Of a stretch of 10,696 bases of DNA, positions 1-5,378 are shown in pieces (within the stretch, counting starts at the first letter, position 1; every line of letters begins with the position of its first letter). The notes beneath the pieces are model-generated. The model was not told the origin of the DNA and did no database searches. It was given only the letters and a program-made list of their open reading frames with translations. Source of the stretch: Lentisphaeria bacterium (lineage in GTDB: Bacteria > Verrucomicrobiota > Lentisphaeria > Oligosphaerales > JAFGRS01); the NCBI GenBank assembly GCA_016935045.1, contig JAFGRS010000938.1:1-10696 (forward strand), in the 5' to 3' direction. Made by a program: the position numbers and the translations under genes.

Positions 1-45
1 CTTGCGGCAGTGGAGCGCCGATTCGGGGTGAGGAAGCGCGGCCGC
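1..45. repeat. 45-bp direct repeat, copy A (partial element at window edge)
   Basis: These 45 bases are identical to 912-956; identity stops at base 46 (A here, G at 957). The copy starts at the first base of the window, so it may extend further left. It contains the left arm of the hairpin described at 922-987 but not the right arm, so it looks like a truncated copy of that element. It lies downstream of the flavin reductase gene, which is therefore flanked by the two copies. Confidence 0.85.
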
Positions 46-135
46 ACCCGCACGCCGCCTGGGCGGGACGCGGAGGCCCTTTGGCGGTCGGGGGCGTCGC
101 CGGTAGCGTTTGAGGGCGCCAGCCCGGGATGCGGC

Positions 136-705
136 TCACGGCCAACCGTGAAGTTTGGGGCCGATACCCCAGAAGCCGCCCCGCAGCAGGATGAGGGGAT
201 CGAGCTTCGCGCTGTCCGGCTTGCCGTCGGGTCCCAGCATGGTTTCGTCCACGTGTTCCGCAATCACGTCGCCGATGAACAGGTCGTGGTCCCCGACGTG
301 GTGGAAGCCGACCAGGCGGCATTCGAGGTTCACGGGGCATTCCGCCACGATGGGCGGGCGCACGTGTCGCGATGCCAGCGGCGTCAGGCCGAAGCGCGCG
401 AACTTATCCACGCCGTCACGCCCGCTGCAGCGCCCGCAGCCGACGACGGCCTCCAGCAGCGAGGTCGACGGCAGATTCACGGTGAACTCCCCCTGCTCCC
501 GGATCAGCCCGTGGGAGTACGTCGCAGCCCGTATGGACAACCCGACCCACACCGGATTGCCGATGCTCAGATTGAAGACCTCCCCCAGGGTGATGATGTT
601 GGGCCTGCCCGAGGCATCGACCGACACAATCAGGCCCGCCGGCGTCGGAAACACCGGACGCCACGTGCGTTCCGTAACACGCTTTTGCACCGTCTGCTCC
701 GCCAT
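136..705 (-). CDS. Flavin reductase-like domain protein (flavoredoxin / DIM6-NTAB type)
   Basis: Predicted 189-residue cytoplasmic FMN-binding protein. The N-terminal part (about residues 18-80) shows the family pattern: a PAGLIVSVD strand, a GRPNIITLGEVFNLS segment that normally holds the flavin phosphate and ring, and REQGEFTVNLPS. The SGRDGVDKF segment (94-102) is the usual second conserved block. Such proteins reduce or carry flavin for partner enzymes; the partner here is unknown. The start is the ATG at 705-703 because the conserved fold begins just after it and a GGAGAG ribosome site lies 5 nt upstream (711-716); the frame stays open upstream but that part looks non-coding. Unusual: a CGRC motif (90-93) plus Cys123 and Cys129, which could be redox-active or bind metal. 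It is transcribed away from the sugar genes. No flavin-dependent monooxygenase is present, so a link to sulfonate oxidation is unsupported. Confidence 0.85.
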   Translation of the reverse strand: MAEQTVQKRVTERTWRPVFPTPAGLIVSVDASGRPNIITLGEVFNLSIGNPVWVGLSIRAATYSHGLIREQGEFTVNLPSTSLLEAVVGCGRCSGRDGVDKFARFGLTPLASRHVRPPIVAECPVNLECRLVGFHHVGDHDLFIGDVIAEHVDETMLGPDGKPDSAKLDPLILLRGGFWGIGPKLHGWP

Positions 706-911
706 CTCGACTCTCCAAGTCCCCGGCATCACTGGAAAACACAACCCGCACCACAGAGAAGCCTCCCTCCCCCGCGGCCGAACGCGAACCCGGCACTCCG
801 GACCAATCCCATACCCACATACTACAACGGTGATCAACGCAGTGCAATGAGCGAGACGGCATCGACAGGGCTGTTCCACAATCCGGCGAATCGCTTCCCG
901 CCGCCACTGCC
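706..911. other. Upstream region of the flavin reductase gene
   Basis: No convincing gene. Read on the minus strand it is the leader of the flavin reductase and includes its ribosome site at 711-716. A weak promoter candidate is TTGATC followed after 18 nt by TATGGG (minus strand, roughly 808-837); the -10 match is poor. A GGAAAAC heptamer at 734-740 matches seven of the eight bases of the boxes found upstream of the dehydrogenase promoter. The right end runs into the hairpin repeat. Confidence 0.4.
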
Positions 912-956
912 CTTGCGGCAGTGGAGCGCCGATTCGGGGTGAGGAAGCGCGGCCGC
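912..956. repeat. 45-bp direct repeat, copy B
   Basis: Perfect copy of bases 1-45. Here the repeat is embedded in a larger palindromic element (922-987) and is preceded by CCACTGC (904-910), which can pair with GCAGTGG at 918-924, so two alternative hairpins are possible. The distance between the starts of the two copies is 911 bp, and the flavin reductase gene lies between them. Confidence 0.85.
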
Positions 957-987
957 GCCCCCTCACCGCCCTTCGATCGGCGCTCCA
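922..987. repeat. Long palindromic (REP/MITE-like) hairpin element
   Basis: Nested inverted repeats share one centre: TGGAGCGCCGAT (922-933) pairs perfectly with 976-987, GTGAGG (939-944) with CCTCAC (961-966), and GCGCGGCCGCGC (947-958) is self-palindromic near the apex. No T-run follows, so an intrinsic terminator is unlikely. Size and structure suit a small non-autonomous intergenic repeat. It sits between the divergent flavin reductase and the dehydrogenase leader. Confidence 0.7.
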
Positions 988-1328
988 CCGGGACAAGCCC
1001 GGCGGCGGCGTTGGGATCTTGAAACAGCCCTGCGGCATGGAGTGCCTTGCTCGATTCTCTCCCGCGGGACTTCACACGTCCGGCCACGCGAGTGCCAAGG
1101 ACCGTCTCCACGGGCCGCGGCTGTCAGTCGGAGCCCACTGCTCTGGAGCCGCGGCGCAGGCCGGAGGCATGGTTGCCCTGGCGGGTTTCCGGATCGTGGC
1201 CGCGGCACGCGCCAGAGGCACGGCTGAACGGAAAACGGTCCCCGGGGGGCGGGGCGGCCACAGGGGTGTTTTCCGGTCCCGAGGCAGGCGGAAATGTCCG
1301 GAAAACGCAGGGAAAGTTTTTTCAGGAA
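988..1328. other. Long leader/intergenic region upstream of the dehydrogenase promoter
   Basis: About 340 bases with no convincing gene. Short open frames on both strands lack recognisable protein features and family-like starts. The region ends in an A/T-rich stretch (about 1311-1340) that stands out from the GC-rich surroundings and could act as an UP element. The three 8-mer boxes described separately lie at 1229-1306. Confidence 0.5.
1229..1306. promoter_or_regulatory. Three copies of CGGAAAAC: candidate regulator-binding boxes
   Basis: CGGAAAAC occurs at 1229-1236 (plus strand), 1268-1275 (as GTTTTCCG, minus strand) and 1299-1306 (plus strand). Starts are 39 and 31 bases apart, and the last box ends 22 bases before the -35 hexamer at 1329. 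An A-rich 8-mer repeated three times within 78 bases of GC-rich DNA, just upstream of a promoter, is typical of an activator or repressor site. A related heptamer lies at 734-740 in the flavin reductase leader. No regulator gene is in the window, so the protein is unknown. Confidence 0.4.
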
Positions 1329-1357
1329 TTGAAATAAATAGCGGGGAGTTGTACTGT
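1329..1357 (+). promoter_or_regulatory. Sigma-70-type promoter for the sugar-metabolism operon
   Basis: TTGAAA (1329-1334) and TACTGT (1352-1357) are separated by exactly 17 bases. They sit in the only clearly A/T-rich patch of the intergenic region. Transcription would start near 1364, giving an untranslated leader of about 88 bases before the ATG at 1452. That leader contains a perfect 6-bp stem (CCGCGC 1368-1373 with GCGCGG 1382-1387). Confidence 0.5.
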
Positions 1358-1451
1358 GCGGCTGTATCCGCGCCTGTCTATGCGCGGCGTTTCGGAGTTT
1401 GAGGTGTATCCGGCGAACGGTGTTGGGGCAGGTGTTGACGGGGCGCATGGG

Positions 1452-2621
1452 ATGAGGTCATCGGGATCGTGGTGGGCATATCGTCTGCCGACGGAGGTTC
1501 TGTTCGGTGAGGGTCGTGCGTCGGCTCTCGGTGCGCAGGTCACGGCGTTGGGCCGTTGTCCGGTGTTGGTGACGGACGCCGTGGTGGGGGCTCAGTCCTT
1601 TCTGCGGGGGATACGGTCCGAGGTTCCGTCGGCGCCGGTGTTTGACGCGGTGGAGGCGAACCCGACGGTAGGGACCGTTGACGCGTTGGCGGATCTGCTT
1701 CGGGTTCAGGGATGCGACGTCGTGGTGGCGGTGGGTGGCGGCAGCGTGATGGACTGCGCCAAGGCGGGCTGTGCGCTGGCCCGGGGCCCGGCGGGGCAGA
1801 GCATCCGCCGGTACCATTCGGGTGGTGAGGCGCTCGGGCCGGACCGCGTTCCGCTCATTGCGGTGCCGACGACCTCGGGAACGGGGTCCGAGGTGACTCC
1901 CTTTGCCGTCCTGGACGATCCGGAGAAGGGCCTGAAGGCGCCGCTTTCCTCGCCCTCTCTGTACCCGACGGTGGCGGTTGTCGATCCTGCGCTGACCTAC
2001 TCGATGCCGCTTCGGGTGACGGCCTCGACCGGCCTGGACGCGTTGTCGCACGCCATGGAAGGGTATTGGTCGAGGCAGCATCAGCCGTTCTGCGACATGC
2101 TGGCGATGGAAGCGGGGCGGTTGGTTTTCGAGTGGTTCGAGGCGGTGTGCCTGGACCCGTTCGACAGCGAAGGCCGGCGTTGGATGGCCTACGCGGCGAC
2201 GCTGGCCGGCGCGGCCTTCCAGATCCCGAAGAATGCCATGGTTCATGCCTGTTCCTTCCCCCTTTCCAGCCGCTTTCATCTGCCGCACGGCACGGCCTGC
2301 GCGTTCGTTCTCGATGCTGCCATCCGCTTCAATGCCCCGGCGCTGGGAGACCGTCTCGAGGCCTTTGCGGCGTACTGCGGTTTCGCTTCGGTGGAGGTCA
2401 TGGCGGCAGAGGTTCGTCGGTTCAAGCGGCTGGGCGGGCTGCCGTGTACCCTCGAGGAAGCGGGGATCCCGGAGTCGGCGCTGGAGTCCCTGGTGGCAGA
2501 GAGCTTCCATCCCCTCATGCGCAACAACCCGGTGGAGGTGCAGCCGGAAGACCTCCTGCGGCTCTACGCGGGGCTGCGCGCGGAGGCAACGCCGGACCCG
2601 GGACCGGCGGCCGGAACATGA
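1452..2621 (+). CDS. Iron-type (group III) alcohol dehydrogenase, candidate sulfoacetaldehyde/aldehyde reductase
   Basis: 389-residue NAD(P)H-dependent, metal-dependent dehydrogenase. Visible: the nucleotide-binding GGGSVMD (95-101), the VPTTSGTGSEVTPFA block (138-152), and four metal ligands matching the FucO set: Asp196 and His200 in TGLDALSH, His265 in NAMVH and His279 in LPHG. The wording around VVDPALTYSMP and HACSFPLSSRFHLPHG resembles phosphonoacetaldehyde and sulfoacetaldehyde reductases (PhpC, SarD, SqwF type), from memory. The likely reaction is reduction of a small anionic or unmodified C2 aldehyde to its alcohol. The start is ATG 1452, which gives normal family length although its ribosome site is weak; ATG 1380 and GTG 1356 are in-frame alternatives that would add a non-conserved tail. 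It is the first gene after the promoter, and its stop (2619-2621) lies just before the transketolase gene. Early codons end in G or T more often than in the downstream genes. Confidence 0.88.
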   Translation: MRSSGSWWAYRLPTEVLFGEGRASALGAQVTALGRCPVLVTDAVVGAQSFLRGIRSEVPSAPVFDAVEANPTVGTVDALADLLRVQGCDVVVAVGGGSVMDCAKAGCALARGPAGQSIRRYHSGGEALGPDRVPLIAVPTTSGTGSEVTPFAVLDDPEKGLKAPLSSPSLYPTVAVVDPALTYSMPLRVTASTGLDALSHAMEGYWSRQHQPFCDMLAMEAGRLVFEWFEAVCLDPFDSEGRRWMAYAATLAGAAFQIPKNAMVHACSFPLSSRFHLPHGTACAFVLDAAIRFNAPALGDRLEAFAAYCGFASVEVMAAEVRRFKRLGGLPCTLEEAGIPESALESLVAESFHPLMRNNPVEVQPEDLLRLYAGLRAEATPDPGPAAGT

Positions 2622-2622
2622 C

Positions 2623-2627
2623 GAGGA
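2623..2627 (+). promoter_or_regulatory. Ribosome-binding site deciding the transketolase N-half start
   Basis: GAGGA with an 8-nt spacer precedes ATG 2636. The earlier in-frame ATG at 2618 overlaps the dehydrogenase stop as ATGA but has no comparable site, so the later start is preferred. Translational coupling with a start at 2618 cannot be excluded. Confidence 0.55.
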
Positions 2628-2635
2628 AACCTGAC

Positions 2636-3517
2636 ATGGCTGGAAGCTACCGCTGCGGGCCGGACGCTCCCCGGGACGCCTTCGACCGACAGGCCTATGA
2701 CCGCCTGGCGGCCGAGTGGCGCTACGTCATCACCGACATGATCTGCCGGGCGGGCTCCGGACACCTCGGCGGGGCGCTCTCCCTGGTGGAGATCGTCATG
2801 ACTCTCTACGGCCGCATCCTCCGCGTCGACCCGGCAGACCCCGCCTGGGAGGACCGCGACCGTCTGGTCCTGTCCAAGGGACACGGCGCGCCCGTCCTTT
2901 ACCTGGCCCTGGCCTATGGCGGCTTCTTCCCCACCTCCTGGCTGGGGACGCTGAACCGGAACGGGACCCGGTTGCCCAGCCATGCCGACGCGCGCTCCGT
3001 GCCCGGTATCGACATGACCACCGGGTCCCTGGGCCAGGGGCTGAGCTGTGCCTGCGGCAAGGCCCTGGCGGCGCGGCTCGACGGCCGGGAACACACGGTG
3101 TTCTGCATCCTCGGAGATGGCGAGAGCAACGAAGGCCAGATCTGGGAGGCGGGCATGTTCGCGGCCCAGCAGCGCCTGGACAACCTGGTCGCGATCTGCG
3201 ACTACAACAAGCTGCAGATCGACGGGTTCGTGCAGGACATCCTGGGGCTGGAACCGCTGGCGGAGAAGTGGCGTTCGTTCAACTGGGAGGTCTTCCAGAT
3301 GGACGGCCATGACTGGGACGACGTGTACCGGACCCTGCGGGCGGCACAAGCCGTCCGCGAGAGGCCCGCCATGGTTCTGGCGCACACCGTCAAGGGCAAG
3401 GGGAACCGGGCCGTGGACAACCGGCCCGAAAGCCACAACATCAAGGTTCCCGACGCGGCCGCCTACCGTTCCTTCATGGAAGCCCTGGAGGCGACGGGTT
3501 TCGAGGTGCCCTACTGA
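2636..3517 (+). CDS. Transketolase N-terminal (thiamine diphosphate-binding) subunit
   Basis: 293-residue N-terminal half of a split transketolase; with the next gene it forms the active enzyme. Visible: SGHLGGALSLVEI (41-53) with cofactor-side His43, SKGHGAP (80-86), PSHAD (114-118), TTGSLGQGLS (128-137) and the thiamine-diphosphate/metal motif GDGESNEG (160-167) followed by Asn191 in DYNK. Length and motif order are normal for the N-halves of two-gene transketolases. The reaction is transfer of a two-carbon ketol unit from a ketose to an aldose. It follows the dehydrogenase by 14 bases and precedes the C-half by 64 bases, all on one strand, so co-transcription is very likely. Split transketolases can serve the pentose phosphate pathway; here, with a reductase and an RpiB-like isomerase, a dedicated catabolic role (SqwG-like) is more likely. 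Confidence 0.93.
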   Translation: MAGSYRCGPDAPRDAFDRQAYDRLAAEWRYVITDMICRAGSGHLGGALSLVEIVMTLYGRILRVDPADPAWEDRDRLVLSKGHGAPVLYLALAYGGFFPTSWLGTLNRNGTRLPSHADARSVPGIDMTTGSLGQGLSCACGKALAARLDGREHTVFCILGDGESNEGQIWEAGMFAAQQRLDNLVAICDYNKLQIDGFVQDILGLEPLAEKWRSFNWEVFQMDGHDWDDVYRTLRAAQAVRERPAMVLAHTVKGKGNRAVDNRPESHNIKVPDAAAYRSFMEALEATGFEVPY

Positions 3518-3581
3518 AGCAGAGCGGGGCGGGCGCGGCGGCGTGAGGGCCGTTCCGGATCGTCCCGAGGAAGGTCAACGG

Positions 3582-4529
3582 ATGGCACTGCACGACCTGG
3601 AACTGCGCTTCGTCTACGGTCAGACGCTGTGCGACCTCATGGCCGCAAGCCCGGATGTGGTCTGTGTCGAGGCCGACCTGAGCAAGGCATCGGGGACCAA
3701 TCCCCTGGTGCCGCGGCAGTACCCCGACCGTTTCATCAACGTGGGTGTGGCCGAGGCGAACATGATCTGCGTGGGAGCCGGCCTGGCCAGCGAAGGCAAG
3801 GTCCCCTTCTGCGCCAGTTTCAGCTGTTTCGCTTCGCGCCGCGTCTACGACCAGATCACCATCAGCGTCGCCTATGCCAACCACCCCGTCAAGATCGTCG
3901 GCACGGCGCCGGGGGTCACCGCGGGCCCCAATGGGGGTACCCACATGTGCTTCCAGGACCTCGCCATCATGCGGGCCATGCCCAACATGCGCGTCTACAG
4001 CCCGTGCGACGCCTACGAACTGCGCGCCGTCCTGCGGTACATGGCGGCCAGTCCCGTTCCCGAGTACATGCAGCTCATCCGTGGGGTCATGCCGGCCATC
4101 TTCGACGAGGAGTACCGCTTCGACCCCGAACGTGCGCTGCGCCTGCACGAGGGAGGGGACGTGACCCTGGTCTCGACCGGGTACATGACTCCCCCGGCGC
4201 TCGGAGTCGCGCGGACGCTGGCGGCAGAGGGCATCGGCGTGGACCTGCTGCACTACCCCTCGGTGAAACCCTTCGACGCGGAAACCCTCGTTGCCTCGGC
4301 CCGGCGGACGGGCAGGGTGGTGACGGTGGAGAACCAGACCATCCTGGGCGGCCTGGGCAGTGCGGCCTGCGAGGTGCTGTGTGAACGCCACCCCGTACCC
4401 GTGAAGCGCCTGGGTGTGCCGGATCGTTTTGGCGAGGTGGCGACGGAGGAGTATCTGTTCGACAAGCATGGGTTCGGGCCGGCGCACATGGCCGCCGCCT
4501 GCCGGGCCGCGGCCCGTGGAGGAGTGTGA
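3582..4529 (+). CDS. Transketolase C-terminal subunit with altered donor-binding loop
   Basis: 315-residue C-terminal half: pyrimidine-binding domain (about 8-170) and C-terminal transketolase domain (about 185-310). The catalytic Glu58 is seen in NVGVAEANM. Arg167 (LIRG) is in place of the Arg that usually contacts substrate phosphate. The loop at 107-121 reads GTAPGVTAGPNGGTH; ordinary split transketolases have a SHAGxxxGxDGxxH pattern there, so the phosphate-contacting His (His461 in E. coli TktA, from memory) is Ala109 and the Asp of GxDG is Asn117, while His121 is kept. This suggests an unusual ketose donor. ATG 3582 is chosen because GAGGAAGG (3567-3574) lies 7 nt upstream and the family fold starts there. 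Its stop is 3 bases before the isomerase ATG. With the preceding gene it may act as a SqwGH-like enzyme. Confidence 0.92.
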   Translation: MALHDLELRFVYGQTLCDLMAASPDVVCVEADLSKASGTNPLVPRQYPDRFINVGVAEANMICVGAGLASEGKVPFCASFSCFASRRVYDQITISVAYANHPVKIVGTAPGVTAGPNGGTHMCFQDLAIMRAMPNMRVYSPCDAYELRAVLRYMAASPVPEYMQLIRGVMPAIFDEEYRFDPERALRLHEGGDVTLVSTGYMTPPALGVARTLAAEGIGVDLLHYPSVKPFDAETLVASARRTGRVVTVENQTILGGLGSAACEVLCERHPVPVKRLGVPDRFGEVATEEYLFDKHGFGPAHMAAACRAAARGGV

Positions 4530-4532
4530 GCG

Positions 4533-5039
4533 ATGCGGGTGATCCTGGGTTCGGTGGTCAAGGGGTATGCTCTGAAGACGGCCATCAGGGCGCATCTGGA
4601 GTCGCAGGGGCACGAGGTCATCGACGTGGGCTGCCACGGCACCGAACGCTTCGCCATGTTCCCCGCCATCGGCCAGCGCATCGCCTGCGCCCTGTGCCGG
4701 GGCGAGGCGCCGTTGGCCATCAGTTGCTGCGGCAGCGGCACCGGCGCCAGCCTGGCGGCGGGGAAATTCCGCGGCATCTGCGCCGTGAGCTGCGAATCCG
4801 TGGACACCGCCCGTCTGGCCCGGGTCGTCAACGATGCCAACGTCCTCTGCCTCGGCGAGTCCATCGTCCCGCCCGAGCTGGGCTGCCGCATGGCCGATGC
4901 CTTCCTCCAGGCACGCTTCCAGGACGCAGAGGGAATCCCTCCCCGCGTCCTGGAATTCTGGCGCGCGGCCCGCGACGAACTCATGGCACGCGGCCCCGAA
5001 GCCGAACCGCGCCAGGTGGAAACACTCCCCAACCCCTAG
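4533..5039 (+). CDS. RpiB/LacAB-family aldose-ketose isomerase with degenerate phosphate and ring-opening sites
   Basis: 168-residue sugar isomerase of the RpiB fold. The core motif CCGSGTGASLAAGKF (65-79) is clear, with Cys66 aligning to the catalytic Cys66 of E. coli RpiB, and VNDANVLCLGE (99-109) matches the family HNDANVL block. Key differences: the N-terminal DH pair of G(S/C)DHxGF is Val-Val (GSVVKG, 6-11); the ring-opening His99 is Val99; of the two tail Arg residues one is Gly134 and one is kept as Arg138. Catalysis by the Cys may persist, but on a substrate that need not be ring-opened and lacks the usual phosphate. 4-Deoxy-4-sulfoerythrose, the SqwI substrate, would suit, as would another 4-substituted tetrose. 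Erythrose-4-phosphate isomerases of the EryI type are the main alternative. A strong GGAGGAG site (4518-4524) lies within the end of the transketolase gene. Confidence 0.88.
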   Translation: MRVILGSVVKGYALKTAIRAHLESQGHEVIDVGCHGTERFAMFPAIGQRIACALCRGEAPLAISCCGSGTGASLAAGKFRGICAVSCESVDTARLARVVNDANVLCLGESIVPPELGCRMADAFLQARFQDAEGIPPRVLEFWRAARDELMARGPEAEPRQVETLPNP

Positions 5040-5061
5040 CGGCGCTTCAGAGGCGCCGCTA
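5037..5061 (+). terminator. 9-bp perfect hairpin beginning at the isomerase stop codon
   Basis: TAGCGGCGC (5037-5045) pairs perfectly with 5053-5061 around the 7-base loop TTCAGAG. The first three bases of the stem are the TAG stop codon. There is no U-tract, so termination would have to be Rho-independent without U-run or Rho-assisted; it may instead be a dispersed intergenic repeat or an mRNA-stabilising hairpin. It marks the likely end of the first gene block. Confidence 0.4.
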
Positions 5062-5378
5062 CTGCACAGTGGAACCAAACGCAGAGGATGTGTGGAGTAG
5101 GACCATCGGTAAGCCTTGCGATGCGTTGTCCTGGAGCCGTGCCAGGCCAGTCCCGGGTTCGTAGTCCCGCCTTTAGGCGGTCTTCCTCTGAACACCAATG
5201 GGTGCCAGGGCTTCCGGCAACGGGGGCGGCAGGCGGGGAAATCCCGCTGCGTTCCAGTCCGGTGCCCCGCAACTGCTTGTCATTGGTGTGGAGTCGTGTC
5301 CATTCGTGGTTCTCTCGTGCATAACCCAGGCCAGGCTCCCACGACGGCCGGACCGGGGGCACGGGAAATGAGGCAAGC
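5062..5378. other. Intergenic region with a mosaic of repeat fragments
   Basis: No gene seen. It contains a small palindrome CCGCCTTTAGGCGG (5167-5180), a 9-bp inverted pair ACACCAATG (5192-5200) with CATTGGTGT (5281-5289) enclosing an 80-base GC-rich segment, and a 17-base motif at 5296-5312 whose reverse complement matches 10527-10543 with one mismatch. No strong promoter is visible; CATAAC (5320-5325) is a possible -10 without a good -35. A ribosome site GAGG (5370-5373) serves the next gene. The gap suggests that the second block may be a separate transcript. Confidence 0.55.
5296..5312 (-). repeat. Copy of the GAACCACGNATGGACAC dispersed repeat
   Basis: Reverse complement of this 17-mer differs at one base from 10527-10543, where it leads into the decamer array. 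Sharing between two intergenic regions about 5.2 kb apart marks a dispersed repeat family, here a single unit in opposite orientation. Confidence 0.7.

Noticed and set aside
136..705. Flavin reductase as the reductase of an oxidative sulfoquinovose (SmoA/SmoC) system
   Set aside because: No alkanesulfonate-type monooxygenase is in the window, and the gene is divergent and separated from the sugar genes by about 750 bases and a repeat element.
10..942. Plus-strand open frames across the flavin reductase region
   Set aside because: The minus strand encodes a clear flavin reductase; the plus-strand translations are low-complexity Arg/Pro-rich sequence without motifs.
963..1448. Short open frames on both strands in the dehydrogenase leader
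   Set aside because: Rich in Arg, Pro and Gly with no motifs, and they cross the promoter and candidate operator boxes.
1452..2621. Phosphonate pathway dehydrogenase (PhpC proper)
   Set aside because: No PepM or phosphonopyruvate decarboxylase is nearby, and the downstream transketolase and isomerase genes do not fit phosphonate synthesis. The similarity is retained only as a hint towards an anionic C2 aldehyde.
5192..5289. Possible cobalamin-riboswitch-like segment (GGTGCC start, GGTGCCCCGCAACTG near the end, enclosing stem)
   Set aside because: The AGTCAGGAGACC-type B12 box and the canonical core spacing are absent, and no B12-dependent or B12-transport gene follows. Repeat-derived sequence is more likely; a covariance-model scan would settle it.
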